From CAZCTC01 sp964501335 (GTDB lineage Bacteria > Chloroflexota > Anaerolineae > B4-G1 > SLSP01), in the NCBI GenBank assembly GCA_964501335.1, contig CAZCTC010000035.1, positions 1 to 64,000 on the forward strand: a stretch of DNA of 64,000 nucleotides, given 5' to 3'. Of this stretch, positions 27,542-36,083 are shown piece by piece (position 1 is the stretch's first letter; each line of letters opens with the position of its first letter). The notes under the pieces are model-generated. The model had not been told where the DNA came from, searched no databases, and was given only the letters and a program-made list of their open reading frames with translations. The position numbers were made by a program, and so were the translations under genes.

Positions 27542-27750
27542 AGTTCGCGAGGGGTGATGGTTTTAGGGGTATAGCCCAGCTTTTTCAAAGAGGCCAGCAA
27601 AGCCTGGGCCTGGGCGGGATCGATCAAGAGAGCGCATTCTGAAATCCTGACCAGGGTGAACTGAGCCACCTGAGGGTAGGTCAGCAACAGATCCAGTTCC
27701 TGGGATGAATTTGTTTCCAGCAGGGCTAAGTTTTCGTGTAGAACGGTCAT
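27538..27750 (-). CDS. 70-residue protein coupled to XPB-N-like gene
   Basis: ATG at 27750 overlaps the stop of the large membrane protein gene, and its stop overlaps the start of the XPB-N-like gene, so translation is coupled on both sides. A longer open frame upstream is only the shadow of the membrane-protein gene. The sequence (VAQFTLVRISECALLI ... LLASLKKLGYTPKTITP) resembles the last part of its partner, which ends ILLIRTDSLDWFKEQLKQLG and IRFP. It may be a free copy of that C-terminal module. Confidence 0.6.
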   Translation of the reverse strand: MTVLHENLALLETNSSQELDLLLTYPQVAQFTLVRISECALLIDPAQAQALLASLKKLGYTPKTITPREL

Positions 27751-30700
27751 TTTACCTCGACAGTTTGATCCAGGACGGCGCGATCGGAGGGCAGCGGCGC
27801 GCCGGCGGCATCGACGGCAGGGAGGCGCCGACCGTTCTCCGGATCGTACCAGCCGACGCTGAGTCGATAGCTGCCGGCCCGGACGGCGCTCAGGTCGAGC
27901 GTGACCGTCTCGCTGACGATTTCGCCGGCGGCCCACCAGCCGGTGGGATAGCTCCAGGCGCGGGGCATGGCGTCGTCTTGAACCGGGACCTGCTCGGTGG
28001 CCGGATCGAAGAGATGGATGAAGCGTTTGTAGTCGCGGTCGGGGGCGGTGTCGGTCTGCCACCAGAGGGTCAGGTTGAGCTTTGTGCCGTCGCGCTGAAG
28101 GTCGTAGCCGCGCAGGCGGAGAGCCGGGCCGAAGCGGGCTTCCTGGGGGTGGTTTAGTTGTGGCAGGGTGAAGAGCCGCGGCCGCATTTGCACGGGGAGG
28201 GCCTGGGCGACCGTGCAGGTCGTCGGCGTGCCGGCATCGGCCAGGGAGAGGCGCAGGGTGTAGGGACCGGGGGCGGTCAGGAGCGGGGGCAGCGCGATCT
28301 TCAGGGGGGCGCGGACCCAGGCCTGCGCCGGCCAGCCGGAGGTCTGGGAGCCGGCGGCGAGCGGCCCGACGGCCGTGCCGACGACGGTGCCATCCGGCGC
28401 GAGCAGTTCCCAGGTGGCGGTGATGTCGGCGGCGGGCTGTGCCGGGGTGCTCCATTCGGCGGTGAAGTCCAGGCCGGTGCCTTCGACGATCTGGTCCGGC
28501 AGTTCCAGGTGGTTGAGCAGTACGCTGTTGCGTTGACAGAGAGCCGGGCCGGGCAATCCGGCCGGATCTTTTTGCGTCGTCGTGGTCAATGTGATGGGCA
28601 GGTCGGCCTGACCGACGGTTTCCATGGTCCCTTCCTGGTAGGCGATGACCCTCAGGGTGTAGTGGCCCGGGGCGAGCCCTTCGGGGCGCGGCAGGCGGGG
28701 ATAGTCGGTCGTCAATTCGCCGGGTTCCCAGAGGGTGGTGGGCAGGTAACCGTAGCCGGGCTGGAGATCCTGGGTGGAGAGGGTGCGGCCTTCGGCATCC
28801 ATCAGGCGCAGCGAGAGGCTGAGATTGCGCGGGGTGCGGCGGGCAACGGACCAGCCCATCTTCAGCCGCAGGGTGGCGGGATCGTCTTCAACGGCTTCCA
28901 GCGAGTGCAGCCGCAGCTCCCCGAGTTGGGCCAGGAGGGGGGCTCCCTCCGGCAGGGCGGGGCCGTGCGGTACCCGCACCGGGCCCAGGTAGAGCGCGCC
29001 CATCGGGCTGCCGTTTTCAGTCATCGGGGTGAGTTCTTTTCCATTTTCGTAGAGCTTCATTTCGATCAGATAGTAGCCGCGGGTGAGATCTACGGGGAGG
29101 TTCAGAGGGGGGAGATCGTTGGAGTAACAGGCGTTGTGTATTCCTGGGCAAGTGACCGTGAAGCCGGTTTGAGCCAGCTCGTAAGTGATATTGTGGCGCG
29201 GTTCGGCCGGTGAGACCAGGCGCAGGGTGCCGGTCAGTTCGGTTCGATCCAGGGCACGGAAATTCAGGTCAACGGCAAGGGTATCTTCGGGGACCGAGCG
29301 TTCCGGTAGCGTTTTTTCTATCCTTACGAAGATGTCTCCGTAATTAATTACGTCGCTGTGGAAGTAGGGTTTCTGAACGAAATCTGCCACGATGGCGGGG
29401 GCATTCCAGGACAATGGTCGATTGGAGGGAATTGGTATGATCAGCGCCAGCAGCACGGCGATTCCCAGGGTGAGGATCCCGACGAGGGGATTGGGAAATG
29501 AGAAGGATAGGTGCCCGCGGAAGGCGGTCCAGATCCAGGCGGCGAGGCCGGCGAGGAGGGTGACCAGGGAGAGCGTTTCGGCGGCGGTGCGCAGCGGGGT
29601 GTTGCCCAGTTTTAAGACGACGGTGTGACGGCCGGCCGGCAGATCGACGGTGAGCCGGCCCGAGCCGGTGATGGGGTAGCTTGTGGCGAGTTGCCCGTCG
29701 ACCGTGGCGGTCCAGCCGGGCCAGTCGTTCAGCGGGAAGACGACCGGCGCCGCGGCGGAGAGGGTGAGATCCCAGCTCTGGGAATTGGGAGTGCGGGAGA
29801 TGCGTGCGGCCTGCAAATCGGCATCGCCGGTGGTGAAAGGCCGCAGGGTTTCTTCGCCTGCGACGACGGCTTCAGAGGTGTAGAGCCGGGGGACGACGGC
29901 CGCGGGCAGATATTCGTAGCGGATGGTGGTGCCGATGTTGCCGGTGAAGGATTCGTAGAGGGCCAGGCGGTCGACGGTCACATCGGCGTTAGTGATGTCG
30001 AGCCGGTCGGGATGCAGGCCCCAGAGCATTGATAGCAGGATGATTCCCCCCAGGAGCGGGGTGAGGAAGGTGGTCAGTGAGGGAAATTTATTCCATTTGA
30101 AATCGACCAGAGCGCCGGCGGCCATGGCGGCGAAGAGGGCCTGGATCGAAAGGAAGCGCCAGGGGAACTGGGTGGTGCCGAGCAGCGGCAGGTATTTCCA
30201 GAGCGGCGCGGAGAGCGGGGTGATCATCACGGTGGCCAGCAGCAGGCCGGCGAGCAGATAGAGATCGGTGCGCCGGCGGCGGCGGAGCAGGACGACGGCG
30301 CCGGCGACGGCCAGCAAGGCCTGGACGAGGCCCATGGCGAAGGGACCGGCCTGATCGACGGTGGTGCCGATGTCGTAGTTGAAGGCCGGGCTGGTCTGGA
30401 CCAGGTTGAGGCCGCGGAAGTGGTTGTCGTAATGGAAATAGCCGGCGGTGAATTCGGGGCCCATCTGGCCGTAGCGGGTTTCGAGGATGGCGGGCAGCCA
30501 GAACCAGGCGGTCAGCAGGAAACTCAGCCCGAAGGGTATAAACCAGCGGGCTTCTTTGAGCAGGGATTTTTCAACGCAGAGACGCAGAGGGCGCAGAGAG
30601 ATAAACCGTTTTTTCCAATCGATTTTCCAGAGGACGTAGAGCAGCGCGAAGGGGGCAAAGATCAGCGCGGAGACATTGTGGGTGAGGATCAAGGCGCCGT

Positions 30701-31298
30701 AGGACAGCGAAGCGGCGGCCAGCCGGCCCGGGGTGAATTGCTCTTCCAGCCGATCCAACGTCCAGAGGATCAGAGGATACCAGACGAAGGCGTAGAACTC
30801 GGAGAGGGAATCGCCCCGCACATAGACATTGACCAGATGGAAGGGGGCGTAGGTGTAAGCGATCACGGCCAACAGCGTAGCCCAGCGGTAGGTGAAGCGT
30901 TTCGCGGCCCAGAGGGCGGCCGTCAATCCGGCGAGCAGGAAGCCCAGGATCTGCACGCTTTGGATGGCGTGGATCGGTGAGAGGCCCAACGCAGTCAGGG
31001 CGCCGGTGAGATAGTAAGGCAGGGCGGCGTAGTGATTGAAGAGGGGGTAGCCCAGGCCGTAAGCGCCGTGCGCCATCCAGCGGACCGGAAAGATGCCGTA
31101 ACGCAGGCTTTCGGCCATATCGACCGTGCGTTGCAACAGGAAGGGGCTGTCGCCGCCGCCGCGGGTGCTGATCATGCCGAACCAGAGGCAGGCGGTGGCG
31201 GGCAGGATGCAGATGAGGATCAGCAGGTAGAAGAGCTGACGCTGCCGCCGGGATTTTTGATTAAGGGGGGGGGGATTTTGTTCGGGTGTTGGAGTCAT
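27747..31298 (-). CDS. Large membrane protein, PTPS-related/YfhO-like, with extracellular C-terminal domains
   Basis: 1183 residues from the ATG at 31298, chosen for the CAGGAG eight bases upstream. About a dozen hydrophobic helices fill the first half, beginning with LLILICILPATACLWFGM. The loop RYGIFPVRWMAHGAYGLGYP is typical of the family annotated as 6-pyruvoyl-tetrahydropterin-synthase-related membrane proteins, thought to be glycosyltransferase-like. The second half is extracellular beta-rich repeats. Its last domain (FIHLFDPATEQ ... LSVGWYDPENGRRLP) is also at the end of the neighbouring glycosyltransferase. Inference: envelope glycan or glycoprotein synthesis. It leads the operon with the 70-residue and XPB-N-like genes. 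Confidence 0.75.
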   Translation of the reverse strand: MTPTPEQNPPPLNQKSRRQRQLFYLLILICILPATACLWFGMISTRGGGDSPFLLQRTVDMAESLRYGIFPVRWMAHGAYGLGYPLFNHYAALPYYLTGALTALGLSPIHAIQSVQILGFLLAGLTAALWAAKRFTYRWATLLAVIAYTYAPFHLVNVYVRGDSLSEFYAFVWYPLILWTLDRLEEQFTPGRLAAASLSYGALILTHNVSALIFAPFALLYVLWKIDWKKRFISLRPLRLCVEKSLLKEARWFIPFGLSFLLTAWFWLPAILETRYGQMGPEFTAGYFHYDNHFRGLNLVQTSPAFNYDIGTTVDQAGPFAMGLVQALLAVAGAVVLLRRRRRTDLYLLAGLLLATVMITPLSAPLWKYLPLLGTTQFPWRFLSIQALFAAMAAGALVDFKWNKFPSLTTFLTPLLGGIILLSMLWGLHPDRLDITNADVTVDRLALYESFTGNIGTTIRYEYLPAAVVPRLYTSEAVVAGEETLRPFTTGDADLQAARISRTPNSQSWDLTLSAAAPVVFPLNDWPGWTATVDGQLATSYPITGSGRLTVDLPAGRHTVVLKLGNTPLRTAAETLSLVTLLAGLAAWIWTAFRGHLSFSFPNPLVGILTLGIAVLLALIIPIPSNRPLSWNAPAIVADFVQKPYFHSDVINYGDIFVRIEKTLPERSVPEDTLAVDLNFRALDRTELTGTLRLVSPAEPRHNITYELAQTGFTVTCPGIHNACYSNDLPPLNLPVDLTRGYYLIEMKLYENGKELTPMTENGSPMGALYLGPVRVPHGPALPEGAPLLAQLGELRLHSLEAVEDDPATLRLKMGWSVARRTPRNLSLSLRLMDAEGRTLSTQDLQPGYGYLPTTLWEPGELTTDYPRLPRPEGLAPGHYTLRVIAYQEGTMETVGQADLPITLTTTTQKDPAGLPGPALCQRNSVLLNHLELPDQIVEGTGLDFTAEWSTPAQPAADITATWELLAPDGTVVGTAVGPLAAGSQTSGWPAQAWVRAPLKIALPPLLTAPGPYTLRLSLADAGTPTTCTVAQALPVQMRPRLFTLPQLNHPQEARFGPALRLRGYDLQRDGTKLNLTLWWQTDTAPDRDYKRFIHLFDPATEQVPVQDDAMPRAWSYPTGWWAAGEIVSETVTLDLSAVRAGSYRLSVGWYDPENGRRLPAVDAAGAPLPSDRAVLDQTVEVK

Positions 31299-31380
31299 GT
31301 TCCTGCTCCTGAAGTTTGGCTTTTTGTGATTTGCTGTTTGCAATGGAAGTTCTCAAGGAAAGGGGGGAAGAAAAAGCCCA

Positions 31381-31414
31381 TTTTTTCGCGCGCCGCAGAC
31401 GGCGCGCGAAAAAA
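31381..31414. repeat. Dispersed palindrome, CGCGCGCCG arm with inverted loop
   Basis: Same arms as the 9036 and 16446 copies but loop CAGA instead of TCTG, while the flank AATAAACAAAAAAACTCTCT stays on the same side: the stem-loop is flipped within its flanks. Confidence 0.8.
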
Positions 31415-31557
31415 TAAACAAAAAAACTCTCTTTGCCCATCCAGGCAGGTCCCCAGGGAACCGTGGTTATCAAATAAAGTTGCCAAAAGGCGCCTTTTTA
31501 TTCCCCCTATCCCCCCCTGCCCCCCCTTTCCCCCGAGGGAAAGGGGGGGATAGTTAA

Positions 31558-31596
31558 GCATTTTTGGCGCGCTGCAAAGCAGCGCGCCAAAAATGC
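31558..31596. repeat. Palindrome GCATTTTTGGCGCGCTGC
   Basis: Perfect 18-base arms with AAA loop, between two other palindromes in a 590-base gap without genes. Confidence 0.8.
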
Positions 31597-31712
31597 AGTT
31601 AATATATTTCCCCTCTCTACCGTTTGCGGGAGATGCTTTGCGAGGGGGCACATCAGGCAACTGAAGCCATTTGTAACGGAAGTTATCAAAAAAAGGGGAA
31701 AGAAAAGGCCTG

Positions 31713-31746
31713 TGTTTTCGCGCGCATTCTGATGCGCGCGAAAACA
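31713..31746. repeat. Dispersed palindrome, CGCGCGCAT arm
   Basis: Fifteen-base arms, TCTG loop, then TAAACAAAAAAACTCTCT and the GC segment (CCCGCGCGTCGTATC). With two others it fills 31299-31888. Confidence 0.8.
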
Positions 31747-31888
31747 TAAACAAAAAAACTCTCTTTTCTCTATCCCGCGCGTCGTATCTAACTGGAAAAG
31801 CGTCACTTGCGGGATGTAAGGAAGCCCCAGCCCTATAAGAGGCTTGTTTTAACAGGTGTGACATCTCTATTTGTCGGGGCATCTTTCG

Positions 31889-33895
31889 TTATGGTTCCTG
31901 GTCGAGGATGACCGGCAGTTCGATCCAGCTTTCGGCGCTGTCGAGGCGGGCGAGGGGGGCGGCGGTGTCGCTGCGGTAGAGGCCGATGCGCAGCCGGTCG
32001 CGGGCCGGGTCGGGCTGGATGTTCGGGAAGGGATGTTCGTCGCCGATCAGATCGCCGGGCTGCCAGCCGGCGGTGAGCAGCAATCCGTAGCCGGGCGGCC
32101 CGTCGTGCTGGGCGATGACCTGTCCGTCGCGGAGGTAATGGACGTAGACGGTGTAGTTGGTCGACGGGGTCTGCGTGGCATCCCACCAGAGGCGGACCGT
32201 GGCGCCGCTGCGGCCCGCATGGACCAGCGCGGCGCGCAGTAGTAGCCCCTCGTCGAAGCGGGCGGCGGGCTCCGGCAGCTCCGGCCGGGGCGCCTGACGG
32301 ATCAGGAGGGCGGTGGTGAAGGGAGCCGGGTCCAGGTCGCCCTGGGCCGGGGGACCCTCCGAGATGGTGAGGTAGGCGGGATGGGCGATGCCGGTCAACA
32401 CTTGAGCCGGGGTATCGCCGTAGGGCCAGACGACGAAGAGCCGTTCCCGGCCGGCCGGGTAGGCGGTGCCGGGTTCGTAGAAGGTCACGACGGATTCGGG
32501 GATCAGGAAGGAGAGGCCGGTCCAGGTGGTCCAGAGGCCGTGGTCCATGACGATGTCGATGTCGGCGGTGGGGCCGGTGCGCAGGCGGATGCCGTCCCAG
32601 CCGAGGTTGCGGGCGGCGTTGATGCGGCCGGCCAGTTCGACGGGGCCGGCTTCGAGCCAGTGGTAGGCGAGGGGGGCCCGGGCGTAGGTGATGAAGTAGT
32701 CGTAGAGGGTGGCGGCCGTGCCGAATGTCAGCATGAGCAGGGCGATGATCAGGCCGGCATTGATATTAAATTTATTTTTTGCGCGCCTTCCCAGGCGCGC
32801 AAAAAATGAACTATCTCCTTGTAACCAGGCGAGGCCGAGGGCCGGCAGGAGGGCGGCGGTGGGCAGGATGCCGACCGCGCGGAGGAAGTGGGGGGCATCT
32901 TCGGCCAGGAGGGTGGGCAGGGCCATGACGGCGGTCCAGATGAGGACGAGTGCTGCGGCGGGGTCGCGGCGGAAGCGGCGCAGGGCCACGAGCAATCCGA
33001 TCAGGAAGGCTCCCCCCAGAGCGGGGTCCCAGACGGGCCGCCAGGCCAGATTGTGCCGCCAGATCCGGTCGCCCTGAATGAAGAACAGGCCGGCGGTTTT
33101 CAGGGTGTGGCTGAGAAGCGTGCCCCAGAAATCGCCTTGGTTGATCTCGGGGCTGAGGATGGTAACCTGGCCGGTGCGGGCCAGGATGATTTCAGGGTTG
33201 AGCAGGGTGTAGAGTCCCAGGGGCAGGAGGACGATCAGGGCGGCGAGCAGGCCGGGCCAGGCGCGGCGCAGTTGCCGGAGGGTTTCCTGCCGATGGAAGA
33301 TGAGGGCGTAGAACAGAACGGCGGCAATGGCTACGGGGGTAAAGCGGATGGCCATGTAGGTGTACCAGGCGAGTCCGTAAAGGGCGCCAGCGGCGATCCA
33401 GTGGCGGGTGCGGCCGGTGCGCAGGGCGCGGACGGCCTGGGCCAGGAAGAGGGCGGTGAAGAGCGGCAGGGTGACGGCCCGGAAACCGAGCCGGCTGAGG
33501 TGGATGGTCCAGAAGGTGACGGCCAGCACGGCCAGCGCCCAGAGGGCCGTGCGGCGGTTCCAGAGCCGGCGCGCCAGGTCATAGGTGGCGGCCAGGGTGA
33601 GCACGCCGATGAAGAAGGAGGGCAGCCGGAGCGCCAGGGGGGTGCGGCCGAGGAGGCCGACGGCGGCGGTCACTAAGTAGATGAAGAAGGGTTCCCGTCC
33701 GTTGTTGGCGGTGAAATAGAAGGAGAGGTGCCCTTGCAGGACATTCAGGGCATCGAGGCCGTTGAAGGCTTCGTCGTGGTAGAGGCCGGGCGGAAGCTGG
33801 CCCCAGCCCAACCCTCGCAGGGCGACGCCGAAGAGGAGGAGGGCCAGGATCAGCGCCCGTTCCGGCGGGAACCGGTGGGCGTTTGGAGAGGTCAT
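31889..33895 (-). CDS. ArnT/PMT-type membrane glycosyltransferase (GT39/GT83-like)
   Basis: 668 residues from the ATG at 33895, which overlaps the stop of the isopentenyl phosphate kinase gene (ATGA); the open frame further upstream is a shadow. About eleven hydrophobic helices. The first periplasmic loop has LYHDEAFNGLDAL with the Asp-Glu pair used by polyprenyl-phosphate sugar transferases. The C-terminal 200 residues are a soluble domain shared with the PTPS-related protein downstream. It should transfer a sugar from a polyprenyl-phosphate donor outside the membrane. A dispersed palindrome (32775-32806) is translated in frame as FFARLGRRAKN in a loop before a helix (LIIALLMLTFGTAATL). Confidence 0.85.
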   Translation of the reverse strand: MTSPNAHRFPPERALILALLLFGVALRGLGWGQLPPGLYHDEAFNGLDALNVLQGHLSFYFTANNGREPFFIYLVTAAVGLLGRTPLALRLPSFFIGVLTLAATYDLARRLWNRRTALWALAVLAVTFWTIHLSRLGFRAVTLPLFTALFLAQAVRALRTGRTRHWIAAGALYGLAWYTYMAIRFTPVAIAAVLFYALIFHRQETLRQLRRAWPGLLAALIVLLPLGLYTLLNPEIILARTGQVTILSPEINQGDFWGTLLSHTLKTAGLFFIQGDRIWRHNLAWRPVWDPALGGAFLIGLLVALRRFRRDPAAALVLIWTAVMALPTLLAEDAPHFLRAVGILPTAALLPALGLAWLQGDSSFFARLGRRAKNKFNINAGLIIALLMLTFGTAATLYDYFITYARAPLAYHWLEAGPVELAGRINAARNLGWDGIRLRTGPTADIDIVMDHGLWTTWTGLSFLIPESVVTFYEPGTAYPAGRERLFVVWPYGDTPAQVLTGIAHPAYLTISEGPPAQGDLDPAPFTTALLIRQAPRPELPEPAARFDEGLLLRAALVHAGRSGATVRLWWDATQTPSTNYTVYVHYLRDGQVIAQHDGPPGYGLLLTAGWQPGDLIGDEHPFPNIQPDPARDRLRIGLYRSDTAAPLARLDSAESWIELPVILDQEP
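32775..32806. repeat. Dispersed palindrome inside coding sequence
   Basis: Stem TTTTTTGCGCGCCT / AGGCGCGCAAAAAA with TCCC loop, preceded by TTTA and followed by TGAA, as in intergenic copies. It keeps the reading frame of the glycosyltransferase and encodes a basic segment between two helices. Confidence 0.8.
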
Positions 33896-34698
33896 GCCGG
33901 CGGACCCCCGGTGATCCAGGTGCCGCCGCCGCTGGCGGGTTCGAGCAGCGCGCGTTTCAGGGCGCCGGGTTCCTGGCCGGAGAGGATTTCGATTTGCAGG
34001 CCGGGCAGGGCCTGGACCAGGGCGATCATTTGGGCGACTTTGTCGGCCATCCCGCCGGTCACGTCCACGCCGCCGGAGCCGCCGAGGGCGGGGATCAGAT
34101 CGGGGTAGGTGGCCGGGGTGATGTGGGGGACGAGCTGTCCCTGGGCGTCGAGGACGCCGCGGGTGATGCCGAGCAACAGCATCCGGCCGGGCCGCAGGGT
34201 GTGGGCCAGATGTTGAAAGAGATCTTCGGTGGAAAGGATCGTGCCGCCGCGGACGGAGTCGAAGGCCACATCGCCGAAGATCAGTGGGATCAGGCCATGG
34301 TCGAGGGCGTGGCGGATGGGGGCGTCGCTCCAGGCGGTGATCGTGCCGTCGTGGGCTTCGGCGGAGGCGGAAGCGGGCAGGCTGAGGACGGGGACGCCGG
34401 TTTCGAGGAAGGTGTCGGCGACCAGACGGTTGAGGCGGGCGGCGGCGGCGGCGACCTGACTGAAGCCGCGCCATTCGTCGGGGGTGTGGACGCCCTGGCG
34501 GGTGCCGTAGTGGCTGGCTTCCCAGTGGCCGAAGGAGCCGGAGCCGTGGCCGAGGATGATGGACAGTTCGGGATCGGCTTCGCGGGCGGCTTTGATTTCT
34601 TTGGCCAGCTGGCGGATTACGACCGGTTTGGGGGTGAGGGGGGCCCGTTTATCGGTGATGAGCGAGCCGCCTAACTTAATGAAGACGGGCGGTTTCAT
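33892..34698 (-). CDS. Isopentenyl phosphate kinase
   Basis: 268 residues, amino-acid-kinase fold. FIKLGGSLITDKRAP and LGHGSGSFGHWEA (His58) are the phosphate-binding and catalytic signatures of isopentenyl phosphate kinase, which makes isopentenyl diphosphate in the alternative mevalonate pathway. GDVAFD and TGGMADKVAQM match the family nucleotide site. It lies three genes from mevalonate kinase in the same run, which supports the role. ATGA overlaps on both sides (CutA upstream, glycosyltransferase downstream) imply a translationally coupled operon. Acetylglutamate kinase is the main alternative but lacks the SFGH motif. Confidence 0.9.
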   Translation of the reverse strand: MKPPVFIKLGGSLITDKRAPLTPKPVVIRQLAKEIKAAREADPELSIILGHGSGSFGHWEASHYGTRQGVHTPDEWRGFSQVAAAAARLNRLVADTFLETGVPVLSLPASASAEAHDGTITAWSDAPIRHALDHGLIPLIFGDVAFDSVRGGTILSTEDLFQHLAHTLRPGRMLLLGITRGVLDAQGQLVPHITPATYPDLIPALGGSGGVDVTGGMADKVAQMIALVQALPGLQIEILSGQEPGALKRALLEPASGGGTWITGGPPA

Positions 34699-35024
34699 GC
34701 TTCGGGCTCCAGAGAGGCGGCGAGCCAGGTGAGGTAGTCGGTGCTGCCGGCCACAACGGGGGTGGCCAGGATTTCGGGCGTTTCGTAGGGATGGATGCGG
34801 CGGATTTCTTCTTCGATGGTGCCGTAGCGATCGGCGGTGGTTTTGATGAGGCAGAGCCATTCTTCGGAGGTTTCGATGGCGCCGTTCCAGCGGTAGGTGC
34901 TGCCGATGGGGCCGATGACCTGGACGCAGGCGGCCAGGCGGGCTTCGACGAGGGAGCGGGCGATGGCGTCGGCGATTTCGCGTCGGTCGACGGTGGTGAG
35001 GACTTGAATGATATAGGTACCCAT
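34695..35024 (-). CDS. cutA: CutA-like divalent cation tolerance protein
   Basis: 109 residues. IIQVLTTVDRREIADAIARS, LAACVQVIGPIGSTYRWNGAIE and LCLIKTTADRY with the closing IHPYETPEILATPV are the CutA1 pattern, a small trimer with a ferredoxin-like fold. Its role in metal tolerance is uncertain in most bacteria. It has a GGAGA ribosome site, sits between mevalonate kinase and isopentenyl phosphate kinase, and overlaps the latter by ATGA, although no functional link is known. Confidence 0.93.
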   Translation of the reverse strand: MGTYIIQVLTTVDRREIADAIARSLVEARLAACVQVIGPIGSTYRWNGAIETSEEWLCLIKTTADRYGTIEEEIRRIHPYETPEILATPVVAGSTDYLTWLAASLEPEA

Positions 35025-35042
35025 GGATTCTCCGTTCTAGTT

Positions 35043-35081
35043 TATATTTTCGCGCGCCCCGGAGGGGCGCGCGAAAATATA
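35043..35081. repeat. Dispersed palindrome within operon (CGCGCGCCCC arm)
   Basis: Eighteen-base arms TATATTTTCGCGCGCCCC, loop GGA. It lies between mevalonate kinase and cutA, genes transcribed in the same direction, so it is inside a presumed transcript. Confidence 0.8.
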
Positions 35082-35096
35082 GAGTGATAGAGTATG

Positions 35097-36074
35097 TCAG
35101 CTTACCGTGGTCGACCAGACCTGGGTAGCGCCGGCTTCTTCGAGGGCCTGGCGGATGGCGGGGATCGTTTCGGGCCGGACGAGGGCGATGATATTGCCGC
35201 CCATGCCGCCGCCGGTCAGTTTGGCGCCCAGGGCGCCGGCTGTCTGGGCCGTGGCGACCAGGCTGTCGAGTTCGGGGCTGGAGACGCCGATTTTTTGCAG
35301 CAGGGAGTGATTGGTATTGAGCAGTGCGCCGAGCGTGGGAAGGTCGCCGGTTTCGATGGCGTTGCGGACCGCCGGGGCGATCTCACCGATACGGTTGAAG
35401 AGGGTTTCATAGTCGGCGGGGGCTTTTTCCCAGCGGCGACGTACGCCGAGCACCGCTTCCCGGGTCAGACTGGTCACGCCGCAGTTGGCAATGATCAGAT
35501 TCAGGGGCGTATTCAGGTTGAAAATTTCAGGCGCATGGCCTTTATGAAAATAGATCGGGCGTTCCCAGGCAATCACTGTATTATCGAGGCCGCTGGGGGT
35601 GGCATGGTGTAGTTTTTCGACCTCGAAGGCGAGATCGCTGATTTCGGTCGTGGATAATTGGGCTCCACAGTAGGCGATGAGGGCGCGGATGATTGCGACG
35701 GAGATTGCTGCTCCGCTGCCCAGTCCGGCGGCGATGGGGAGATCAGAGTTGATGATCATGACGGCATCTGGTTCGGGCTGTTCGAGATGTTTCAGGGTCA
35801 GCCGGGCCGCCATGGCTAAGGGGTTATCCTGAGCGGATTCTCGGAGGTTTTTTTCTTCACCGAGGTCGGCGGCGATCAGGCGCAGCCCCGCGCCGGGATG
35901 ACCGGGACGGATGCGAGCATGGGCGCGCAATCCGCTGACGGGCAGGGCGATGGCAGGGCGACCGTAGACGGCGCTATGTTCTCCGCAGAGGATAACTTTG
36001 CCGGGAGCGCTTTGTTCTTCCTGCGGATGATTTGAAAGTTCGGTCTGAATCAGACTTTCCCAACTACGATTCAC
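35097..36074 (-). CDS. mvk: Mevalonate kinase
   Basis: 325 residues, GHMP kinase. Motif 1 KVILCGEHSAVYGRPAIALP, motif 2 PIAAGLGSGAAISVA (ATP-binding loop) and motif 3 GAKLTGGGMGGNIIALV are all present, and HHATPSGLDNTV is the mevalonate-kinase substrate region. It phosphorylates mevalonate with ATP. Start is GTG at 36074 with AGAGGTG upstream. It follows the ClC gene by nine bases. Together with isopentenyl phosphate kinase it implies a mevalonate pathway in which decarboxylation comes before the last phosphorylation, as known in some Chloroflexi and archaea; the decarboxylase is not in the window. Confidence 0.93.
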   Translation of the reverse strand: MNRSWESLIQTELSNHPQEEQSAPGKVILCGEHSAVYGRPAIALPVSGLRAHARIRPGHPGAGLRLIAADLGEEKNLRESAQDNPLAMAARLTLKHLEQPEPDAVMIINSDLPIAAGLGSGAAISVAIIRALIAYCGAQLSTTEISDLAFEVEKLHHATPSGLDNTVIAWERPIYFHKGHAPEIFNLNTPLNLIIANCGVTSLTREAVLGVRRRWEKAPADYETLFNRIGEIAPAVRNAIETGDLPTLGALLNTNHSLLQKIGVSSPELDSLVATAQTAGALGAKLTGGGMGGNIIALVRPETIPAIRQALEEAGATQVWSTTVS

Positions 36075-36083
36075 AGTTCACCT

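Noticed and set aside
27751..28455. N-terminal extension of the 70-residue protein to about 305 residues
   Set aside because: The extension is Arg/Pro-rich shadow of the membrane-protein gene; the ATG at 27750 makes an ATGA overlap.
8853..31882. Short frames encoding recurring peptides such as RAPSAAREKM and FSRAADGARK
   Set aside because: These are translations of the palindrome elements and their flanks, not conserved proteins.
33896..34474. N-terminal extension of the glycosyltransferase
   Set aside because: It is a shadow of the isopentenyl phosphate kinase gene; homologous membrane sequence begins at the ATG at 33895.
33892..34698. Acetylglutamate kinase as identity
   Set aside because: The GSGSFGH motif and linkage to mevalonate kinase favour isopentenyl phosphate kinase.
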